A stretch of 64,000 nt of DNA, taken from positions 1 through 64,000 of the forward strand of contig NZ_LAHO01000002.1 in assembly GCF_000987775.1 (NCBI RefSeq), written 5' to 3'. Position 1 is the stretch's first letter, and each line of letters opens with the position of its first letter. Positions 18,261-25,633 of this stretch are shown here, in pieces. The DNA is from Arsukibacterium ikkense (lineage in GTDB: Bacteria > Pseudomonadota > Gammaproteobacteria > Enterobacterales > Alteromonadaceae). The notes under the pieces were generated by a model. That model was not told the origin of the DNA. It made no database searches and worked only from the letters and a program-made list of their open reading frames with translations. The translations under genes were made by a program, and so were the position numbers.

Positions 18261-18274
18261 CCAATAACTAGGTA
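18259..18274 (+). promoter_or_regulatory. 7-2-7 NarL-type box upstream of the porin gene
   Basis: TACCAATAACTAGGTA fits the inverted-heptamer NarL/NarP pattern with a single mismatch. A TATAAA at about 18290 could be the -10, putting the box near -35 to -45. It suggests nitrate- or nitrite-responsive porin expression. Confidence 0.55.
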
Positions 18275-18348
18275 ACCCCTTAACCTAATTATAAAAAAAC
18301 CTGTTTCAGGCTAGGATCGCTTTGCCACCATTAGCCAGGAAACCTATC

Positions 18349-19566
18349 ATGAAAACTACCGTTGCGGTTTTACCTCTTGCCATCAGTTTAGCCTTAATCG
18401 CTGCAGCAACATCTACCCCGTTGCAAGCCGCTGATATCAGCGAACAGCTTAACCAAGCTTTGCAGCAAAGCAGCGTATCAGCCCATTTTCGCTACCGTTT
18501 AGAATATGTCGATCAGGACAACGTATTAGAGGATGCCATCGCCTCAACCCTGCGCAGCCGCATCACCATTAATACTGGCAAGGTGTCTGGCTTTAGCGCC
18601 TTATTGCAAGTTGATAACGTAAGCCTGCTGGGCAATGATAATTACCACAGTACCGTCAATGGTAAAACCCGGTTCAGTGTGGTGGCCGATCCTAAGGGGT
18701 CTGACATTAATCAGGCCCTACTGCGCTACCAGAACGACAATGGCAGCACCTTCAGTGCGGGCCGCCAGCTGGTAAACCATGCCAATCAACGCTTTTTAGG
18801 CGGGGTAGCCTGGCGCCAGAATGAACAAACACTGGATGGCTACCGGCTGCAGCATAATTTCAGCACCAGCCTGAATACCGAACTGGGCCATTTTTATAAT
18901 GTGAACCGGGTATTTGGCCCCAAGGGCCCGGCCGCCGATCAGCGTGGCAACTTTAATACTGCCTTAGTGCAATGGCAGCTAAATCCGGCTCATCAGTTGG
19001 CCGCTTTTGGCTACGACTTTGATTTTAACGACTGGGCAGTACGCAGCAGCCGCACAGTAGGTATTGATTATCAGGGCAAACTAGCAACAGGCCCGAAATT
19101 AAGTTGGCATCTGGCACTGGCCAAACAGGACGATGCCCATAACGCGCCGCTGAGTTTCAGCCACCACTATCACCGGCTGAGCTTAAGCTGGGCGCTGGAC
19201 GGCGTCACCCTGCAAGCAGGACAAGAGCGTTTAGCCGGCGATGGCCAAAGCGCTTTTCAAACGCCGCTGGCCACCTTACATGCCTTTTCCGGTTTTGCCG
19301 ATATGTTTCTGAACACCCCCAATGGCGGCTTGCGTGATAACTGGTTACAAGCCAGCGGCAAGGTTAATAAGGTTGCCGTTACCCTGGCCTACCATCGCTT
19401 TGACAGCGATGCCGGCAACAGCAACTACGGCAACGAATGGAATGCCAGCGCCAGCTATGCCCTGAACAAACAGTTATCAGGCCTGCTGAAACTGGCCCAT
19501 TACAATGCCAATGCGCTGGCTGTAGATACCAGCAAAGTCTGGCTAGTCTTGAACTACCAACTTTAG
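18349..19566 (+). CDS. outer-membrane beta-barrel porin (alginate-export-like)
   Basis: The 405-residue protein has a signal peptide (KTTVAVLPLAISLALIAAAT, then cleavage near 'LQAADIS') and alternating amphipathic strands ending in 'VWLVLNYQL', the C-terminal aromatic/hydrophobic strand typical of outer-membrane barrels. It resembles the alginate-export/Opr-like group in composition ('FRYRLEYVDQDN', 'TLRSRITI'). The substrate is not known. I start it at the ATG at 18349 because AGGAA lies 8 nt upstream, rather than at an in-frame TTG at 18322. The NarL-type box upstream suggests an anion role in nitrate respiration, which is an inference. Confidence 0.8.
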   Translation: MKTTVAVLPLAISLALIAAATSTPLQAADISEQLNQALQQSSVSAHFRYRLEYVDQDNVLEDAIASTLRSRITINTGKVSGFSALLQVDNVSLLGNDNYHSTVNGKTRFSVVADPKGSDINQALLRYQNDNGSTFSAGRQLVNHANQRFLGGVAWRQNEQTLDGYRLQHNFSTSLNTELGHFYNVNRVFGPKGPAADQRGNFNTALVQWQLNPAHQLAAFGYDFDFNDWAVRSSRTVGIDYQGKLATGPKLSWHLALAKQDDAHNAPLSFSHHYHRLSLSWALDGVTLQAGQERLAGDGQSAFQTPLATLHAFSGFADMFLNTPNGGLRDNWLQASGKVNKVAVTLAYHRFDSDAGNSNYGNEWNASASYALNKQLSGLLKLAHYNANALAVDTSKVWLVLNYQL

Positions 19567-19654
19567 CCAGCAACTGTAACAGCAACACTTCCCAGCTCCA
19601 CCAGCCAACCCTGCGCTGCCCCAAAGCAGCATAAAAGCAGCGTTGGTTCCTTTG

Positions 19655-19687
19655 CCGCCCCTCCATTTTGGAAAGGGCGGTTTTTTT
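19655..19687 (+). terminator. rho-independent terminator after the porin gene
   Basis: CCGCCC pairs with GGGCGG, with inner TCC/GGA pairing, and is followed by seven T residues. It lies about 90 bp after the porin stop. Confidence 0.85.
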
Positions 19688-19709
19688 ATTGTGCAAACTA
19701 AAGCCGCTT

Positions 19710-19725
19710 TACCCCTAATGGGGTA
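19710..19725 (+). promoter_or_regulatory. 7-2-7 NarL-type box upstream of nrdG
   Basis: TACCCCTAATGGGGTA is a perfect palindrome and matches TACYNMT-N2-AKNRGTA with one mismatch. It lies 74 bp upstream of the FNR box of nrdG, close behind the porin terminator. Confidence 0.5.
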
Positions 19726-19783
19726 ATAACCCCAGTAAAACTGCCGCCTGGCGTGCTGTCGTCCAGCTGACAACCGCTAAAGC

Positions 19784-19797
19784 TTGATCCAGATCAA
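19784..19797 (+). promoter_or_regulatory. FNR box upstream of nrdG-nrdD
   Basis: TTGATCCAGATCAA matches the FNR consensus fully. It lies 80 bp before the nrdG ATG. The -10 expected for a class II promoter is poor (TAAGCT near 19819). Confidence 0.8.
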
Positions 19798-19877
19798 GTT
19801 TTGCACCGCGGTAAAGGCTAAGCTAAACCACAACATCTAGTGTCAATTAAAAATAACAACACTACATACGGGGTTTT

Positions 19878-20327
19878 ATGCTTAGGTTCAGTGAGGAACA
19901 AATTGTCTTTCAGGAAGTACCGGGCGAGGTATCCCTGGCGTTTACTATCGCGGGCTGCCCGTTGGGATGCAAGGGCTGCCATAGCAGTTATAGCTGGCGC
20001 CCTGAGATTGGTAACCTGCTCACCCCCGACTACTTTAGCCACCGCCTGCAAAGCTACCGGGGCTTAATCAGCTGCGTGCTGTTTTTAGGCGGTGAATGGC
20101 AGGCCGCTGCTTTGCTGCCGCTGTTAGTGCAGGCGCGCCATGCTGGCCTTAACACTTGTTTATATACCGGCCTGGATGATGTCAGCCTTGATTTGAAGCA
20201 ACAGCTGACCTACCTGAAAACTGGCCGCTGGCTGGAACAACGCGGCGGCCTGAACAGCCGCAATACCAACCAGAAGTTTACTGATTTACGCACAGGCCAA
20301 TGCCTGAACCATCTTTTTATTCGTTAA
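19878..20327 (+). CDS. nrdG: anaerobic ribonucleotide reductase activating protein NrdG
   Basis: The 149-residue radical-SAM activase generates the glycyl radical on NrdD. The [4Fe-4S] motif CPLGCKGC (CX3CX2C) is near residue 29, and 'LFLGGEW' is the SAM-binding GGE region. Here nrdG precedes nrdD, with a 21-bp gap, the reverse of the usual Escherichia coli order. The ribosome-binding site is weak. The FNR box upstream fits the oxygen-free conditions that the enzyme needs. Confidence 0.93.
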   Translation: MLRFSEEQIVFQEVPGEVSLAFTIAGCPLGCKGCHSSYSWRPEIGNLLTPDYFSHRLQSYRGLISCVLFLGGEWQAAALLPLLVQARHAGLNTCLYTGLDDVSLDLKQQLTYLKTGRWLEQRGGLNSRNTNQKFTDLRTGQCLNHLFIR

Positions 20328-20348
20328 CCACCTGCTGAGGGATATGCT

Positions 20349-22151
20349 ATGCAAGCGCTAAATTTTACCCAACTACAACAAAAACTAAGCTTTATCGACA
20401 ACTATCTGCACGCCACTAACGCTGCGGATGGCTCGAAACTGGATGCAAATGCCAATGTTACCCAGAAAAATATCGCCACCTTAGAAGCCGAACTGATGAA
20501 AGATCATTTTATTCAGGTTAACCGGGCATTGATCAGCAATAAAATAAGTAGCCTGTTCGGCGCTGAGCTGGCGGCGGAGTATCTGAGACAAATCGCCGAC
20601 CACGAAATCTATGTGCACGATGAAACCAGCTTAAAGCCTTACTGTGTGTCGGTGACTATGTATCCGTTTTTACGCGATGGCTTAACCAAGCTGGGCGGCG
20701 AGTCACAGGCACCGAAACACCTGGAGTCGTTCTGCGGCTGCTTTGTTAACTTTGTGTTTGCTGTGTCCAGCCAGTTTGCCGGTGCTGTGGCCACTGTAGA
20801 ATTTTTGACCTACTTTGATTACTTCGCCCGTAAAGACTATGGTGATAACTACCTACACACCCACCCCAGGCAAATTGCCAACCATTTGCAGCATGTGGTG
20901 TATGCGCTAAACCAGCCAGCCGCTGCGCGCGGCTATCAAAGTGTGTTCTGGAATATCTCCATCTATGATCAGCATTACTTCGACAGTATGTTTGGTAACT
21001 TTGTGTTTCCGGATTTTGTGAAACCAGAGTGGCAGTCGGTATCAGCGCTGCAGCAGTTCTTTTTAAGCTGGTTTAATAAAGAACGCGAGAAAACCGTACT
21101 GACCTTCCCGGTCGTCACTGTCGCCATGCTCACTGACAATGGTCAGTGTAAAGATCAGGCTTTTGCCGCTGACATGGCGCAGCAACTAGCTGAGGGCAAT
21201 GCATTTTTTGTTTATCAGTCAGAAAATGCCGATTCCTTAGCCAGCTGCTGCCGGCTGCGCAGTGAAATCAGCGATAATACCTTTTCTTACTCGCTGGGCG
21301 CAGGCGGTGTCGCCACCGGCTCTATCAATGTTATTACCATTAATATGAACCGGCTGGTGCAGGATAGCCGTGATTTAGCTACAGAAATCAGTAAAATCCA
21401 TAAATATCAGGTAGCCTATCGCAAAGTGATGGAAGAGTATCAGGCAGCCGGGCTACTGACGGTGTATGACGCCGGCTTTATCAGCCTGGATAAACAATTT
21501 TTAACCATTGGCATAAATGGCATGGTAGAAGCGGCTGAATCGCAAGGCCTGGTAGCCAGCAACAACCCCGACTATATCCGCTTTGTGCAACAGCAGTTAA
21601 AAGTAATTTTCGATGCCAATAAACTGGCTAAAATCGAATATGGTTATATGTTTAACACCGAATTTGTACCGGCAGAAAACTTAGGCGTTAAAAATGCAAA
21701 ATGGGACCGCGAAGACGGCTATCTGGTGCCGCGCGATTGCTATAACTCGTATTTTTATGTGGTAGAGGATGAACAGAGCAATACTCTGGATAAGTTTCAG
21801 CTGCACGGCCGTGAGCTGCTGGATTATCTGGATGGTGGCTCAGCGCTGCATTTAAACCTGGAAGAAAAACTGGACCCGGCCGGCTACCTTAACTTACTCA
21901 ATATTGCCGCCAAAACCGGCTGCAACTACTTTTGCATCAATGTAAAAATTACCATCTGCAATAGCTGCGAAACCATAGACAAACGTACCTTGTGTGCCTG
22001 TCCTAATTGCGGCAGTAACGATATTGACTATGGTACCCGGGTTATCGGTTATTTAAAGCGGGTATCGGCCTTTAGCAGTGGCCGCCGCCAGGAGCATAAA
22101 CTACGGCACTATGAGAGAGTAAACAACAGCGGTTTAATGCGCGCCAGATAA
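20349..22151 (+). CDS. nrdD: anaerobic ribonucleoside-triphosphate reductase NrdD (class III)
   Basis: The 600-residue glycyl-radical enzyme makes deoxyribonucleotides without oxygen. The radical Gly is residue 567 in 'RVIGYLKR', and the C-terminal zinc site is visible as CNSC and CPNC. At 600 residues it is shorter than the 712-residue Escherichia coli enzyme and the N-terminus has no recognisable ATP-cone, so it probably lacks the usual dATP activity control. GAGGGAT precedes the ATG. Its last 43 bp overlap the SirB2 gene on the opposite strand. Confidence 0.95.
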   Translation: MQALNFTQLQQKLSFIDNYLHATNAADGSKLDANANVTQKNIATLEAELMKDHFIQVNRALISNKISSLFGAELAAEYLRQIADHEIYVHDETSLKPYCVSVTMYPFLRDGLTKLGGESQAPKHLESFCGCFVNFVFAVSSQFAGAVATVEFLTYFDYFARKDYGDNYLHTHPRQIANHLQHVVYALNQPAAARGYQSVFWNISIYDQHYFDSMFGNFVFPDFVKPEWQSVSALQQFFLSWFNKEREKTVLTFPVVTVAMLTDNGQCKDQAFAADMAQQLAEGNAFFVYQSENADSLASCCRLRSEISDNTFSYSLGAGGVATGSINVITINMNRLVQDSRDLATEISKIHKYQVAYRKVMEEYQAAGLLTVYDAGFISLDKQFLTIGINGMVEAAESQGLVASNNPDYIRFVQQQLKVIFDANKLAKIEYGYMFNTEFVPAENLGVKNAKWDREDGYLVPRDCYNSYFYVVEDEQSNTLDKFQLHGRELLDYLDGGSALHLNLEEKLDPAGYLNLLNIAAKTGCNYFCINVKITICNSCETIDKRTLCACPNCGSNDIDYGTRVIGYLKRVSAFSSGRRQEHKLRHYERVNNSGLMRAR

Positions 22152-22495
22152 AAAATACCTGCCAACTGAGCCAGTGCCAGCAAAGCGCAAGCCGTTCGCG
22201 CTGGCACGGCTAAACGTTGTTTTAACGCCCCGATGCCAAACCCAATATACCCCAGCAGCAACAGAATTTTAAAACCCAGCCACTGGTGAGCAAAAGGCTG
22301 CCAGGGGCCGATGGCGACTAAGGTAAAAGCCAGTGTCAGTAACAAGGTATCGTTAACATGAGGCACATAACGCAGCGGGCTCTGGCGCCAGCCTGGTTTA
22401 GCTGCCATATCCAGCAACAGACGGGCGACAAACAGCAATGCACTTAAATAAGCGCAAAACATATGTAAGGTTTTTACCGGTAAATAATATTCCAT
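22109..22495 (-). CDS. SirB2 family inner-membrane protein
   Basis: The 128-residue protein has four hydrophobic helices and opens 'MEYYLPVKTLHMFCAYLSALLFVARLL', the conserved His-containing first helix of SirB2/invasion-up-regulator proteins. Its biochemical role is unknown. The 3' end overlaps the end of nrdD in a convergent arrangement. It is divergent from norB, with 325 bp between the two starts that hold the NorR-type sites. Confidence 0.8.
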   Translation of the reverse strand: MEYYLPVKTLHMFCAYLSALLFVARLLLDMAAKPGWRQSPLRYVPHVNDTLLLTLAFTLVAIGPWQPFAHQWLGFKILLLLGYIGFGIGALKQRLAVPARTACALLALAQLAGIFYLARIKPLLFTLS

Positions 22496-22599
22496 CTGGT
22501 ATCGTCTCTTATCCGCTGTCAGGCCCCACGATAAAACAAGCTAGCTTAAGTGCCTATATCGCTGAATAGGTAGAAAACACGCTAAACCGCCTCATATGG

Positions 22600-22653
22600 G
22601 TCATTTTCACCCTGCGGGTAACTTTAACCCGAGCGTCGGCAGGTTAAAACCAC
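22600..22653 (+). promoter_or_regulatory. three NorR-type sites upstream of norB
   Basis: Three GT-N7-AC motifs occur at 22600-22610 (GTCATTTTCAC), 22618-22628 (GTAACTTTAAC) and 22643-22653 (GTTAAAACCAC), with starts 18 and 25 bp apart. GT-N7-AC is the core of the NorR enhancer site, and three sites are also found at Escherichia coli norVW. The same spacing recurs upstream of the RIC gene (44243-44295). Confidence 0.7.
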
Positions 22654-22706
22654 CCTCCACATCGCACAAAACATTAAAACACCATATATAACAAAACCTT
22701 AAACAT

Positions 22707-22721
22707 TGGCTTATTTCTTGT
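22707..22721 (+). promoter_or_regulatory. sigma-54-like promoter of norB
   Basis: TGGCTTATTTCTTGT matches the -24 TGGC and -12 TTG of sigma-54 promoters, with T in place of the last C. It would start transcription near 22732, leaving the NorR-type sites about 80-130 bp upstream. An mRNA hairpin (ATTGGCAGG / CCTGACCAAT, 22731-22754) would form at the 5' end. Confidence 0.6.
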
Positions 22722-22777
22722 AATAGCCGTATTGGCAGGTTTTGCCTGACCAATGATGACCATAACAGGAGTGAAAT

Positions 22778-22837
22778 ATGACACTTGAGCGCTATAAAAA
22801 AGAGTTGTTAAGGGGGCTGTATGGCCGGATATCGTAA
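22778..22837 (+). CDS. 19-codon upstream ORF overlapping the norB start
   Basis: The frame reads MTLERYKKELLRGLYGRIS and has a strong ribosome-binding site (GGAGTGAA, about 6 nt before the ATG). Its last 17 bases overlap the beginning of norB, which is in another frame and has GGGGG as its own site. This is the layout of translational coupling or a leader peptide. The sequence is basic and shows no known attenuation codon run. It could also be an incidental product of a strong site displaced from norB. Confidence 0.45.
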   Translation: MTLERYKKELLRGLYGRIS

Positions 22838-25088
22838 ACTCTGGTGGCTGTTGATCAGTATTTTAGCCATTACTTTTGGGGTATTGGGCTATTTTGGTGC
22901 TGAGGTATATCGCTCGGCACCGCCTATTCCGGCAAAGGTCATTGATCAGCAAGGGCAGGTGCTGATGACCCAGGAAACTATCCTTAACGGCCAGACTGCC
23001 TGGCAATCGGTTGGGGGTATGCAACTGGGATCGATCTGGGGCCATGGTGCTTATCAGGCACCGGACTGGACTGCCGACTGGCTGCACCGTGAACTGCTCG
23101 CCTGGCTGGAACTGGCGGCTCAGGATGAACATGGACAGAGCTATGCGCAGCTTAACGCCACACAGCAACATGCGCTTAAATTCATGTTAAAGCAGGCCTA
23201 CCGCACTAACAGTTACCATAAAGCCACCGACACTCTGCAACTCAGCGATCGCCGGGCACAAGCAATTGCCCAAACCGCTGAGCATTATATTGCCTTGTTT
23301 GGTGATGATATTGAACTGAGCCAGACCCGTGCTAACTATGCCATGAAAAACAATACACTGCCGTCTTTAAGCCGGCGTCAGGAAATGACTCAGTTTTTCT
23401 TCTGGACCGCCTGGGCCGCCAGTACTGAACGTGCGCCGGATAGCGCAACCTACACCAACAACTGGCCGCACGAACCGCTGATTGACAACCGTCCGACGGC
23501 GGAGAACCTGATTTGGTCGCTGGTTAGTATTATTTTACTGATAGCCGGTGTCGGTGGCCTGATTTGGGGTTGGGCTTTTTTACGTAACCACGACGAAGAA
23601 GAACCCGAAGTGCCTAAACAAGATCCGATTGCCCGGCTTAAACTTACCCCGTCGCAAAAATCGCTGGGCAAATACATCCTGCTGGTGGTAGCGCTATTTA
23701 CGCTGCAGGTACTGTTAGGTGGCGTTACTGCCCACTACACAGTTGAAGGCGATGGCTTTTATGGCCTGAATACCACCGAATGGCTGCCGTACAGCCTGTC
23801 CCGCACCTGGCATATTCAGGCCGCCATGTTCTGGATCGCCACTGGCTTTCTGGCCGCCGGGCTGTTTTTAGCGCCGATAATCAACGGTGGTAAAGATCCA
23901 AAATATCAGAAACTGGGCGTTGATATCTTATTCTGGGCTTTAGTGGTGCTGGTTGCCGGATCTTTTGCCGGCAACTATTTTGCCATCATGCAAATTATGC
24001 CTGAGCAATACAGTTTCTGGTTTGGCCATCAGGGTTATGAGTATATTGATATAGGGCGTTTTTGGCAGATCATTAAATATATCGGCGTGCTGTTCTGGTT
24101 GCTGCTGATGCTACGGGCTGTGGTACCGGCCTTTAAAGCGCCTGGCGATAAAAACCTGCTGGCACTGTTTGCCGCTTCAGTGGTATGCGTTGGTTTATTC
24201 TATGGTGCCGGCTTATTTTACGGCGAACGCACCCATTTATCGGTAATGGAATACTGGCGCTGGTGGGTGGTTCACTTGTGGGTAGAGGGCTTCTTTGAAG
24301 TATTTGCTACGGTATCGCTGGCATTTATCTTCCATAGCATGGGGCTGGTGTCACGCAATATCGCCACCACCGCCAGTTTAGCCTCGGCCTCGTTATTTAT
24401 GCTCGGCGGCATACCTGGTACTTTCCACCACCTGTATTTCTCTGGTACCACCACACCGGTAATGGCGGTAGGCGCAACCTTTAGTGCGCTGGAAGTGGTG
24501 CCATTGGTCGTGCTGGGTTATGAAGCCTGGGAAAACTGGCGCTTAAAAAATAAGGCGCCGTGGATGGCCGATATTAAATGGCCATTAATGTTTTTCGTTG
24601 CGGTAGCATTCTGGAATATGCTGGGTGCCGGGGTGTTTGGTTTTATGATCAACCCACCTATTGCTTTATATTACCTGCAAGGCTTAAACACGACACCAAC
24701 CCATGCCCATGCGGCGTTGTTTGGGGTGTATGGCTTCCTGGCGCTGGGGTTTTGCTTATTGATCCTGCGTTACATCCGCCCCCAGCTGGTGTTTGATGAA
24801 AAGTTGATGAAAACGGCTTTCTGGTGGATGAATGGCGGCCTGGTGCTGATGTTGTTTACCAGCTTGTTACCCATCGGCTTTATTCAGTTCTACGCCAGCG
24901 CCACTGAAGGCTTATGGTATGCCCGCAGTGAAGCCTTTATGCAAAGCGATATACTGCAGACATTGCGCTGGGTGCGTACCATCGGCGATATTATCTTTAT
25001 CGTCGGCGCCCTGGCAGTAAGCTGGCAGGTGGTTAAAGGCGTGTTCGACAGCAAAGCTGCTCATCAACCATTGCACCAGCAAGGCTGA
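22821..25088 (+). CDS. norB: quinol-dependent nitric oxide reductase qNOR
   Basis: The 755-residue single-subunit enzyme reduces NO to N2O using quinol. It has an N-terminal TM helix, a roughly 190-residue periplasmic domain fused as in qNORs, and a 12-helix haem-copper oxidase core beginning near residue 280 ('GKYILLVVALFTLQVLLGG'). Metal-site residues are seen in 'RTWHIQAAMFW', 'VVHLWVEGFFEVF' (conserved Glu), 'GTFHHLYFSG' and 'THAHAALFGVYG'. NorR-type sites and a sigma-54-like promoter precede it, consistent with NO-induced detoxification. No norC is present or needed. Confidence 0.95.
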   Translation: MAGYRKLWWLLISILAITFGVLGYFGAEVYRSAPPIPAKVIDQQGQVLMTQETILNGQTAWQSVGGMQLGSIWGHGAYQAPDWTADWLHRELLAWLELAAQDEHGQSYAQLNATQQHALKFMLKQAYRTNSYHKATDTLQLSDRRAQAIAQTAEHYIALFGDDIELSQTRANYAMKNNTLPSLSRRQEMTQFFFWTAWAASTERAPDSATYTNNWPHEPLIDNRPTAENLIWSLVSIILLIAGVGGLIWGWAFLRNHDEEEPEVPKQDPIARLKLTPSQKSLGKYILLVVALFTLQVLLGGVTAHYTVEGDGFYGLNTTEWLPYSLSRTWHIQAAMFWIATGFLAAGLFLAPIINGGKDPKYQKLGVDILFWALVVLVAGSFAGNYFAIMQIMPEQYSFWFGHQGYEYIDIGRFWQIIKYIGVLFWLLLMLRAVVPAFKAPGDKNLLALFAASVVCVGLFYGAGLFYGERTHLSVMEYWRWWVVHLWVEGFFEVFATVSLAFIFHSMGLVSRNIATTASLASASLFMLGGIPGTFHHLYFSGTTTPVMAVGATFSALEVVPLVVLGYEAWENWRLKNKAPWMADIKWPLMFFVAVAFWNMLGAGVFGFMINPPIALYYLQGLNTTPTHAHAALFGVYGFLALGFCLLILRYIRPQLVFDEKLMKTAFWWMNGGLVLMLFTSLLPIGFIQFYASATEGLWYARSEAFMQSDILQTLRWVRTIGDIIFIVGALAVSWQVVKGVFDSKAAHQPLHQQG

Positions 25089-25096
25089 TACCTCAT

Positions 25097-25118
25097 AAGG
25101 GGTACTGCGGTACCCCTT
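25097..25118 (+). terminator. hairpin after norB
   Basis: AAGGGGTAC and GTACCCCTT form a perfect 9-bp stem with a TGCG loop, 9 bp beyond the norB stop, followed by AATT rather than a full T-run. Probably the norB terminator. Confidence 0.6.
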
Positions 25119-25181
25119 AATTCAGCAGTATTCAAGGCTGGCAGTTGCTACACTGCGCCAAAGATTTAGGCAGAGGCTGTT

Positions 25182-25586
25182 ATGAATATTGAATCCTATA
25201 CCGACTTAATCCGCGCCGCCGGCCAGCAAAGCGAGCCACAACGTTTATTGTTTGTGTTTGCCAAAGCAGAGCTGCCCAATGGCTTTACCGACACCCAGAA
25301 AAACAACTTTGAGCAGGGCCACGGCGGTGCCTTAGCGCCGGTGCTTTGCGTAGATAAACTGCCCGAGGAAGTAACCGACTTCAGCACGTTGGTGACAGAG
25401 TCGATAAGTACCGGCGTTGACTGGGATATCGCCTTTGTCTCAGCCATTGGTGGGCGTGGTGGCTTCGCCCCTAATAACGATGAAGCGGCGCAGCCGCTGA
25501 AAATGATGACCGAGAAAATTCAGGGCGGCATGATTGCCGATTTTCTGACCTTTAATAAAGCCGGTGAGTTAGTGGCGCTGTATTAA
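25182..25586 (+). CDS. conserved small protein of unknown function
   Basis: The 134-residue soluble protein contains 'QRLLFVFAKAELP', 'GHGGALAPVLCVDK' and 'WDIAFVSAIGGRGGFAPNN'. Homologues are often labelled 'ribonucleotide reductase subunit alpha' in databases, but it has none of the length or motifs of such a subunit, and I regard that label as spurious. AGAGG precedes the ATG. It is convergent with hemN across a strong palindrome. Function not known. Confidence 0.75.
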   Translation: MNIESYTDLIRAAGQQSEPQRLLFVFAKAELPNGFTDTQKNNFEQGHGGALAPVLCVDKLPEEVTDFSTLVTESISTGVDWDIAFVSAIGGRGGFAPNNDEAAQPLKMMTEKIQGGMIADFLTFNKAGELVALY

Positions 25587-25594
25587 CGAATATT

Positions 25595-25626
25595 GGGGCG
25601 CCCGTTTATTAATGAACGGGCGCCCC
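25595..25626. terminator. bidirectional hairpin, family C copy 6
   Basis: A perfect 12-bp stem (GGGGCGCCCGTT / AACGGGCGCCCC) with an 8-nt loop lies between the convergent unknown gene and hemN. It is the best-preserved member of the palindrome family and is well placed to terminate both transcripts. Confidence 0.8.
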
Positions 25627-25633
25627 AACAGGG

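Noticed and set aside
25089..25104. possible NarL-type box TACCTCATAAGGGGTA
   Set aside because: Its right half is one arm of the norB terminator stem, which explains the sequence better, and the left heptamer has a mismatch.
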